Under the pieces are notes generated by a model that did no database searches, was not told the origin of the DNA, and worked only from the letters and a program-made list of their open reading frames with translations. Below, piece after piece: positions 1-5,140 of a stretch of DNA of 5,579 nt (within the stretch, counting starts at the first letter, position 1; every line of letters begins with the position of its first letter). This DNA is from Microbacteriaceae bacterium. Its GTDB lineage: Bacteria > Actinomycetota > Actinomycetes > Actinomycetales > Microbacteriaceae. The stretch is from contig JAODLU010000222.1 of assembly GCA_025464125.1 (NCBI GenBank), positions 1 through 5,579 of the forward strand. Direction: 5' to 3'. The translations under genes and the position numbers were made by a program.

Positions 1-422
1 TTGCTTCCGCCACCGAAGGGGATGATGACCGCGTCCTCTGCGACCGCCGCCGCCACGATGGCCTGAACCTCTGCCTCATCGGCCGGGTAGACCACGACAT
101 CGGGGGTGCGCAGCAGCATGCTCGCGCGCACGCGAATGAGGTCGCGGATGCTCTTGCCGAACGTGTGCACAACGCGTGACATGTCGTCGGTAGTCACGTT
201 CTCCGAGCCCGAGATGCCCGTGAGCGTCGCAAGGAAGGCGGCGGAGGCGCGGCTGTCCGGAACGGTGATGTCGTCGAAACCGGGCGGGGTGCCCGCTTCG
301 TCATTGAGGTCGACGCCGATCGCCATCTTGAGGAAAGCCGGGAACGCGGGCTTGTCCTGCCAGTGGAAGGCGACGCCTTCGCGGCCCCAGCCCCACCACT
401 TCATGTGCTTTACGTCGGTCAC
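1..422 (-). CDS. Alkyldihydroxyacetonephosphate synthase-like FAD-linked oxidase, N-terminal part (runs off the left edge)
   Basis: Translation of the minus strand from the GTG at 422 gives 140 residues with no stop before the window ends. Residues 8-13 read KWWGWG, close to the KWNGWG signature that opens the conserved region of AGPS. Residues 105-120 (RTPDVVVYPADEAEVQ) and the glycine-rich PFGGGS at 135-140 match the start of the FAD_binding_4 (VAO/PCMH-type) flavin-binding domain. AGPS exchanges the acyl chain of acyl-DHAP for a fatty alcohol, giving alkyl-DHAP, the ether-bond-forming step. The GTG is preferred over the in-frame ATG at codon 7 because AGGAG lies 7 nt upstream (430-434) and the GTG overlaps the acyltransferase stop as GTGA. 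The catalytic C-terminal residues lie outside the window, so another VAO-family oxidase cannot be excluded; the roughly 100-residue AGPS-like N-terminal extension argues against a lactate or glycolate dehydrogenase. Confidence 0.85.
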   Translation of the reverse strand, partial: MTDVKHMKWWGWGREGVAFHWQDKPAFPAFLKMAIGVDLNDEAGTPPGFDDITVPDSRASAAFLATLTGISGSENVTTDDMSRVVHTFGKSIRDLIRVRASMLLRTPDVVVYPADEAEVQAIVAAAVAEDAVIIPFGGGS

Positions 423-1177
423 TTATGTGCTCCTCTTGGCGATGTTTGGCTCAGGATTTCGGCCGAGTGGAGTTCACGGAGACGCAGGATCTCCTTGCGG
501 AGCCGCTCTGTGAGCAGTTCGGATGTCTCGTCGGCGAGTCTGCGCAGCGGCTGGCCGTATACGACGGCCACAGGCTGTCGGCCGCGTCTCGGCCAGTTCG
601 TGCCACGGGGGTGGGCCTGGTGTGCGCCGATTACCGCGATCGGGATGCACGGCACATCGCACGCGATAGCCAGCGCTGCGGCCCCCGGCTTGAACGGCCC
701 GAGTTCACCGTCTTTCGACCTGGTGCCCTCGGGGAAGATAAGCAGCGGGATGCCCCGGCTGAGGAGGGTCTTCGGGCTGATGGGGCGCGGCGTCGAGGCG
801 CTGCGTCGAATTGGGAACGCGTTGAAAAACAGTGCCGTGAGCCCCCGACGCCACCACACAGAGAAGAAGTAGTCCGCTGCGGCCCCCGCTGCGAGGTACC
901 TGGCCATCGGGCGGGGCAGCGAGCCGACGATCAGGGGAGTGTCGAGGTGGCTCGAGTGGTTGGCCACCGCCACGTAACCGCCGGAGATGCCCGCCAGCTG
1001 CTCCTTGCCTATCACGGTGACGCGCGTGATCGACCAAACGACGGGTTTCAGGAGGCTGCGCTGCGCAAGAAAGCGGGCGATGGCCTGGGTGGGTGAGTTG
1101 AAGCGGTCGCGGAGGGGGCGGGCGGGGCGTGGGGGCTCCGCCGCGGCATCCACTGTGTCGTGCGTTCGAACGCTCAT
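419..1177 (-). CDS. 1-acyl(alkyl)-sn-glycerol-3-phosphate acyltransferase, PlsC family
   Basis: A 252-residue protein of usual PlsC/LPLAT length. The catalytic NHxxxxD box is NHSSHLD at 73-79, a motif II-like NAFPIRR lies at 119-125, the substrate-binding block FPEGTRS is at 148-154 followed by GPFKPGAAALA (160-170), and the motif IV-like VPCIPIAVIG lies at 175-184. The family transfers an acyl group from acyl-CoA or acyl-ACP to lysophosphatidate or related lysolipids at the membrane. I see no clear transmembrane helix, so peripheral attachment is likely. The ATG overlaps the stop of the SDR gene by 4 nt (ATGA at 1174-1177), and its own stop overlaps the GTG of the AGPS-like gene, so the three genes are probably translationally coupled. 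Upstream of the ATG there is only a weak GAAAG, consistent with coupling. In this setting the likely substrate is 1-alkyl-glycerol-3-phosphate, or DHAP itself (inference). Confidence 0.93.
   Translation of the reverse strand: MSVRTHDTVDAAAEPPRPARPLRDRFNSPTQAIARFLAQRSLLKPVVWSITRVTVIGKEQLAGISGGYVAVANHSSHLDTPLIVGSLPRPMARYLAAGAAADYFFSVWWRRGLTALFFNAFPIRRSASTPRPISPKTLLSRGIPLLIFPEGTRSKDGELGPFKPGAAALAIACDVPCIPIAVIGAHQAHPRGTNWPRRGRQPVAVVYGQPLRRLADETSELLTERLRKEILRLRELHSAEILSQTSPRGAHK
430..434 (-). promoter_or_regulatory. Ribosome binding site deciding the GTG start of the AGPS-like gene
   Basis: AGGAG on the minus strand lies inside the 3' end of the acyltransferase gene, 7 nt before the GTG at 422. 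This good spacing supports the GTG over the ATG at codon 7, and it implies independent initiation as well as coupling through the GTGA overlap. Confidence 0.75.
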
Positions 1178-1953
1178 ACGTTTACCGGCTTTCGGCGGCT
1201 GGATGAAATCGCACCCGAAACCTTTCTTATCCAGCTTCTCGGTGCGTGCCGAGCCAACCAGATAAGCGTGCGGTAACGAAGAGTCGGTATGGAAATCACT
1301 TTGCCTCGACTGATGTCGCGCAGGCTTGCGCGCACCAGTTGTTCGGCGTCAAGCCAGAGGAAGTTTGGAATGCTGCTTTTACGGATGCCGGCGCGATCAT
1401 GAAATTCGGTGCGAGCCCAGCCCGGGCAGAGAACCGTGACACCGACTCCGGTGCCCCGCAGTTCGACGGCGAGCCCTTCGGTGAACGACGTGACCCAGGC
1501 CTTCATAGCCGAGTAGCTGCCCATCGTGATGTAGCCGGCGGTGCTCGACACGTTGAGAATATGACCCGTGCCGCGAGGCATCATGCCTCGAGCTGCGGCA
1601 CCGGAAAGCACGTGTACCGCGCGGCACATGACCTCGAACCCGCGGTCGAGCTCGGTGAGATCGGGATCGGTGATCGCGGAATGTATGCCGAATCCGGCAT
1701 TGTTCACGAGGAGGTCGATCGGCTTATTGGAGTCTTCGAGACGAGCGGCGATGCGCGCGACATCTCCCCGGTCAGACAGGTCGCCCTGCATGACCTCAAC
1801 GCTTCTGCCCGTGGCCCTGAGCTCCGTGGCCATGAGTTCGAGCCGATCAGCCGATCGTGCAACGAGAACGAGGTCGAAACCCTGGGCAGCGAGTTGCCTG
1901 GCGAACGCGGCACCGATGCCCGACGTCCCCCCGGTTACGAGAGCTACACCCAT
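1174..1953 (-). CDS. Classical short-chain dehydrogenase/reductase (SDR), candidate alkyl-/acyl-DHAP reductase
   Basis: A 259-residue single-domain SDR. The Rossmann dinucleotide motif is TGGTSGIG at 7-14, NNAG is at 84-87, a Ser pair lies at 136-137 in NVSSTAG, and the catalytic YSAMK is at 147-151. R33 at the end of the second strand (ARS) suggests NADP(H) preference. The C-terminal 60 residues are basic and contain a short hydrophobic/aromatic stretch (around 222-242), which could give loose membrane association. The start is fixed: an in-frame TAA sits 9 nt upstream, and translation from the ATG enters the first beta strand at once. It is first in the minus operon and overlaps the acyltransferase by 4 nt. 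In mammals an SDR (PexRAP/DHRS7B) reduces alkyl-DHAP to 1-alkyl-glycerol-3-phosphate, so that role fits the neighbours. SDR substrate specificity cannot be read from motifs, so the role is inference. Confidence 0.92.
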   Translation of the reverse strand: MGVALVTGGTSGIGAAFARQLAAQGFDLVLVARSADRLELMATELRATGRSVEVMQGDLSDRGDVARIAARLEDSNKPIDLLVNNAGFGIHSAITDPDLTELDRGFEVMCRAVHVLSGAAARGMMPRGTGHILNVSSTAGYITMGSYSAMKAWVTSFTEGLAVELRGTGVGVTVLCPGWARTEFHDRAGIRKSSIPNFLWLDAEQLVRASLRDISRGKVISIPTLRYRTLIWLARHAPRSWIRKVSGAISSSRRKPVNV

Positions 1954-1959
1954 GTCGTT

Positions 1960-1972
1960 AGATTAGTCTCCT
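1960..1972 (-). promoter_or_regulatory. SDR start region: widely spaced Shine-Dalgarno and a possible leaderless -10 box
   Basis: On the minus strand AAGGAGA (core AGGAG at 1968-1972) lies upstream of the SDR ATG, but 14 nt separate core and start, longer than usual. TAATCT (1960-1965), which fits TANNNT, ends 6 nt before the ATG, the geometry expected for a leaderless transcript starting at or near the A of ATG. The two readings exclude each other for any one transcript. The sequence alone does not decide between them. Confidence 0.35.
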
Positions 1973-2013
1973 TACACCGAAACGTTTACTCACAGGGCGT
2001 CTCGGACGGTAGT

Positions 2014-2018
2014 AAGGG
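2014..2018 (+). promoter_or_regulatory. Ribosome binding site of the first ferritin-like gene
   Basis: AAGGG lies 9 nt before the ATG at 2028. An in-frame TAA at 2013-2015 rules out any longer reading frame upstream, so ATG 2028 is the earliest possible start. Confidence 0.6.
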
Positions 2019-2027
2019 CCCCACTTC

Positions 2028-2846
2028 ATGACATCCGACATCTCTCGCCTCGGCACCCGGTTCGACGTGCGGGAATTCGCGCGCACCGCACGGGGTAACC
2101 ATCGTGCTGACCTGCAGCTGGCCGACTACCCGCACGCCCCTCTCGGCGTCGATGCCCTGCGCATGGTCCGTTTCCTCGGGCGACTGGAGAGCGCGACGAT
2201 GGAACATCTTCGCAACCTGCTCGTAACCGCGACCCACAAGGATGCTCGTGTGACCGCATTCCTCGTGACCTGGGCCTTCGAAAAATTCTGGATCGCCGAC
2301 GCCCTCGACGCCGTTCTCGAGGCCAACGGCCAGCCCCGCATCCACGCCGAGGAGGAGGGCGCACCACGACGCGTCCGCTCCGAAGCCAGCGACCGCCGCG
2401 GCCCGATTCGTCGCGCCATCTCCGCCATCGGAAAGGGCGTTCCGATCGTCGGGGTGCACATGGCGACCGGGCTGGTCGACGAGTGGGTTACCCGCTTCGC
2501 CTACGAGCGACTGGATGCCGCCGCCGGCAGCTCTTCACTCAGCTCGACCATCTCGATGATCCTCGACGTGAAGCGTCGCCACGCTGATTTCTTCGAGGAC
2601 GAGACCGTGCGCAGGTTCACCCAATCCGCGAAGGACGTGAAGCAGGGCAGGTCGGTGATAGCAAGTTCGACCTTCCCGATCGGCGCCGTCGATCGGGCAG
2701 CCGATGACCGTACATTCTTCGAGCGGTATGTATTTGCAGACACGATCGGCACCGAAGCCGCACGCAGGATCGGTGCACAGGTTTCCGCCCTGCCCGGGTT
2801 CGACGAGACGATCGGCGCCGCCGTGACCAGGAGGCTCGCCGCATGA
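2028..2846 (+). CDS. Degenerate ferritin-like protein, paralogue of the gene starting at 5141
   Basis: A 272-residue soluble, largely helical protein that I place in the ferritin-like superfamily by comparison with the gene at 5141. Residues 36-101 align without gaps to residues 27-92 of that protein (25 of 66 identical, counted by hand), and 128-157 align to 117-146 (10 of 30). Helix 1 keeps the Glu (E54) and helix 3 keeps DEW (E152). Where the paralogue has the ExxH di-iron motif (E77, H80), this protein has K86 and I89. The putative fourth-helix motif reads KRRH (182-185) where ferritin-like enzymes usually have ExxH. Three likely metal ligands are therefore missing and a normal di-iron centre is improbable. 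It may be a pseudoenzyme or a structural or regulatory partner of its intact paralogue; a different cofactor is possible. Its stop overlaps the FAR start (ATGA at 2843-2846). The function is unknown. Confidence 0.85.
   Translation: MTSDISRLGTRFDVREFARTARGNHRADLQLADYPHAPLGVDALRMVRFLGRLESATMEHLRNLLVTATHKDARVTAFLVTWAFEKFWIADALDAVLEANGQPRIHAEEEGAPRRVRSEASDRRGPIRRAISAIGKGVPIVGVHMATGLVDEWVTRFAYERLDAAAGSSSLSSTISMILDVKRRHADFFEDETVRRFTQSAKDVKQGRSVIASSTFPIGAVDRAADDRTFFERYVFADTIGTEAARRIGAQVSALPGFDETIGAAVTRRLAA
2829..2834 (+). promoter_or_regulatory. Strong Shine-Dalgarno for the FAR-HAD gene
   Basis: A perfect AGGAGG within the last codons of the preceding gene, 8 nt before the ATG at 2843. It supports that start and efficient initiation despite the 4-nt gene overlap. 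Confidence 0.85.
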
Positions 2847-5131
2847 CGGCGAAGACCGACCTGGGGTCTTCCCATGTCTTCCTCACCGGTGGCACGGGAT
2901 TCGTCGGCCAGGCGATCGTGGAGCGCCTGCTGTCGTCGCAGCCGGGCACGATCATCCACCTGCTCATTCGTCCAAAGCGCGGGGTGACCCCAGAGGCCCG
3001 CCTGCGCACCCTGCTCAAAAAACCCGTATTCACGACCTGGCGTGAGCGCGTGGGCGAGGCCGAGGTTGAGAAGGCTGTCGCCGGTCGGCTGCGGGTGATC
3101 GAGGGCGACATGGGCGCGATCCCGCCCATGCCCCGCGAGATCGACATCGTCATCCACAGCGCCTCTGCCGTCACGTTCGATCCGCCGATCGACCAGGCTT
3201 TCGACACGAACCTCGGCGGCGCGATGGCCCTGTACGAATCCATTCGCGCCGGCGGCGGTGACCCGCTCGTCGTGCACGTCTCCACCTGCTACGTCGGCGG
3301 CATTCGTAAGGGCGTCGTGCCAGAGGCGAGGCTCACCCACGATGTCGACTGGCGCGCCGAGTATGCAGCGGCCAAAGACTCACGCGTGCGGGTCGAGATG
3401 GAGTCCCGCCAGCCTGAAACGCTCTCCAGCATGATGGATGCCGCGCGTGCGGTTCATGGCAAAGAAGGCCCGCAGGCCGTGGCAAAAGCCGCAGAGATCT
3501 CACGAGTCGAGTGGGTGCGCAGCCGACTCGTCGACTATGGCCGCGCCCGCGCGGAGAGCCTCGGCTGGACCGACGTCTACACACTGACCAAGGCGTTCGC
3601 CGAGCGTGCCGCCGAAGAGCTGTGGGGCGGCGAGCACCGCCTGTCGGTAGTGCGACCCTCCATCATCGAGAGCTCGTTGAAGCACCCGTACCCTGGCTGG
3701 ATCGACGGCTTCAAGGTCGCCGACCCGCTGATCCTCGCCTACGGCCGCGGAGTACTGCCGCAGTTTCCAGGCCTGCCGGACACCGTGCTCGACGTGATTC
3801 CCGTCGACTATGTGGTGAACGCGATTCTGGCGGTTGCCGCCAACCCGGCGAAGAAGGGCACCCCCGACTACTTCCATGTGAGTTCGGGCGCTGGCAACCC
3901 GCTGCCCATCCACCGCATGTTCGACAACATGAATGTCTTCTTCAAAGCCAACCCCATTCCGCACGAGAGCGAAGGGCACGTGCGCGTGCCCACCTGGAAC
4001 TTCCCCGGCTACACCCAGGTGGCCCGCGCAATCGGCAACGAGGAGCGCAAGAACGACCGCCGCGAGAAGCGCCTCGAGCGCAGGTCGTCGAACGCGGCCA
4101 ATCGGGCCAAGATGGGCGAGGTGCTGCGCCGCAGGAGCGACCTCGAGACGCTGCGCAACTTCTCTGAGCTGTACCGCGCGTATGTTCAGACCGAGATCAT
4201 CTTCGACGATCGCAACACCAAGGCACTGAACGATTCACTGCCGGCGAAGGTGCGTGCAGACCTCGGCTTCGACGTGACGGCGATCGACTGGGAGAACTAC
4301 CTGCAGCAGGTGCATTTCCCTTCCATCACCGGCATGACGCGGGCCTTTGCTGTTCGCTCCTCTCCGACAGGCGGCGCGGCCGAGAAGGCACTGCCTGAGC
4401 GCACGGACGTGCTCGCCGTGTTCGACTTCGAGGGCACGGTAGTGGACTCGAACATCGTTCAGCAGTACCTGTGGGTGCGTTCTGCGGGGTTCCGGAAGGC
4501 GGCATGGCCGGGTGAGGTTGCGGGCCTCCTCACCTCCCTGCCACGCTATCTGCGAGCTGAACGCCGTGACCGCGGCGAGTTCATCCGGGCATTCCTGCGT
4601 CGCTACAGCGGCATGCCGGCCAGGCGCCTCGAAGCTGTGGTTTCCGGAGGCTACAAAGAGGTGCTGCTGCGTCACACCATGTCGGCTGCAGTCGACCGCA
4701 TCCGGGCTCACCGCGCTGCCGGCCATCGCACAGTGCTCGTCACCGGTTCCATCGCCACCCTCACCGAACCGCTGGCGAGCCTTTTCGACGACATCATCGG
4801 TGGTTCCATGCACGAGAAAGACGGCGTGCTTACGGGTTACCTCGCCCAGCCGCCGCTCGTCGACGAAGCTCGCGCTGCATGGCTCACGCGTTACGCGGAG
4901 ATCCACGGCATGGATCTATCCCAGTCGTACGGCTACGGCGACAGCCACGCAGACCTGGTCTGGCTCGAGTTGCTGGGAAACCCCACAGCAGTGAGCCCCG
5001 ACACCCATCTCTCACGTGAGGCGCTCCGAAGACGATGGAGCATTCGTGACTGGAAGCGGGAGGGCCGTGGCATCGGCTCGATCGAGTTCCCTGTCGCAGA
5101 ACCTCTCGCAGCAGCATCCTCGAAAGGGTGA
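2843..5131 (+). CDS. Fatty acyl-CoA reductase fused to a HAD-IB phosphatase-like domain
   Basis: A 762-residue, two-part protein. Residues about 11-345 form an extended-SDR/NAD_binding_4 (male-sterility) domain: TGGTGFVG at 15-22 for NAD(P)H, HVSTCYVGG at 145-153 with the active-site Ser/Thr, and YTLTK at 246-250 with catalytic Tyr246 and Lys250. The long helical insert between S147 and Y246 and the later FDVTAIDW...HFP block (476-493) are typical of alcohol-forming fatty acyl-CoA reductases, which reduce acyl-CoA through an aldehyde to a fatty alcohol. Residues 398-434 are a very charged, probably helical linker. Residues about 521-720 are HAD-IB-like: FDFEGT (527-532, nucleophile D528), VTGS (633-636) and GDSHAD (699-704). 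Two HAD residues are altered: E530 replaces the usual second Asp, and R677 stands where the motif III Lys is expected. It lies between two ferritin-like genes and opposite an AGPS-like gene, so the alcohol is probably an ether-lipid precursor (inference); wax synthesis is the alternative. Confidence 0.93.
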   Translation: MTAKTDLGSSHVFLTGGTGFVGQAIVERLLSSQPGTIIHLLIRPKRGVTPEARLRTLLKKPVFTTWRERVGEAEVEKAVAGRLRVIEGDMGAIPPMPREIDIVIHSASAVTFDPPIDQAFDTNLGGAMALYESIRAGGGDPLVVHVSTCYVGGIRKGVVPEARLTHDVDWRAEYAAAKDSRVRVEMESRQPETLSSMMDAARAVHGKEGPQAVAKAAEISRVEWVRSRLVDYGRARAESLGWTDVYTLTKAFAERAAEELWGGEHRLSVVRPSIIESSLKHPYPGWIDGFKVADPLILAYGRGVLPQFPGLPDTVLDVIPVDYVVNAILAVAANPAKKGTPDYFHVSSGAGNPLPIHRMFDNMNVFFKANPIPHESEGHVRVPTWNFPGYTQVARAIGNEERKNDRREKRLERRSSNAANRAKMGEVLRRRSDLETLRNFSELYRAYVQTEIIFDDRNTKALNDSLPAKVRADLGFDVTAIDWENYLQQVHFPSITGMTRAFAVRSSPTGGAAEKALPERTDVLAVFDFEGTVVDSNIVQQYLWVRSAGFRKAAWPGEVAGLLTSLPRYLRAERRDRGEFIRAFLRRYSGMPARRLEAVVSGGYKEVLLRHTMSAAVDRIRAHRAAGHRTVLVTGSIATLTEPLASLFDDIIGGSMHEKDGVLTGYLAQPPLVDEARAAWLTRYAEIHGMDLSQSYGYGDSHADLVWLELLGNPTAVSPDTHLSREALRRRWSIRDWKREGRGIGSIEFPVAEPLAAASSKG

Positions 5132-5134
5132 AAG
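5124..5134 (+). promoter_or_regulatory. Ribosome binding site of the second ferritin-like gene
   Basis: AAGGG (5124-5128, 12 nt from the ATG) and GAAAG (5130-5134, 6 nt) both lie across the end of the FAR-HAD gene. An in-frame TAA at 5135-5137 makes ATG 5141 the earliest possible start. The 9-nt gap after the FAR-HAD stop indicates the same operon. Confidence 0.55.
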
Positions 5135-5140
5135 TAACCA

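Larger units (their letters stand above)
1954..2027. promoter_or_regulatory. Divergent intergenic/promoter region between the two operons
   Basis: These 74 bp are the only substantial non-coding sequence in the window and separate the start codons of the minus and plus operons, so promoters and any shared operator should be here or in the adjacent 5' coding ends. Visible elements are an 8-bp perfect palindrome AAACGTTT at 1980-1987 and overlapping sequences fitting the actinobacterial -10 pattern TANNNT on both strands (TAGATT at 1959-1964 on plus, TAATCT at 1960-1965 on minus). I find no good -35 match for either. The promoter assignment is inferred from layout; individual boxes are weak. 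Confidence 0.6.

Noticed and set aside
425..1096. Long plus-strand open frame (223 codons) opposite the acyltransferase gene
   Set aside because: It lies antisense to a gene with clear PlsC motifs; its product is rich in Arg, Ala and Gly with no recognisable motif, as expected from the G/C-rich third positions of the real gene.
1972..2000. Possible -35 element TTACAC (1972-1977) for the plus operon
   Set aside because: No TANNNT hexamer lies 16-19 nt downstream, so no promoter could be built on it.
1246..2031. Plus-strand open frame (261 codons) opposite the SDR gene and spanning the intergenic region
   Set aside because: The minus strand encodes an SDR with all the family motifs. The plus-strand product has no motif, and its frame crosses the divergent promoter region.
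2501..3340. Minus-strand open frame (279 codons) across the junction of the first ferritin-like gene and FAR
   Set aside because: It is antisense to two motif-supported genes joined by an ATGA overlap with a strong ribosome binding site, so it is a shadow frame.
4235..4906. Minus-strand open frame (223 codons) opposite the HAD domain
   Set aside because: The plus-strand frame carries the ordered FDFEGT, VTGS and GDSHAD motifs. The antisense product shows no family resemblance.
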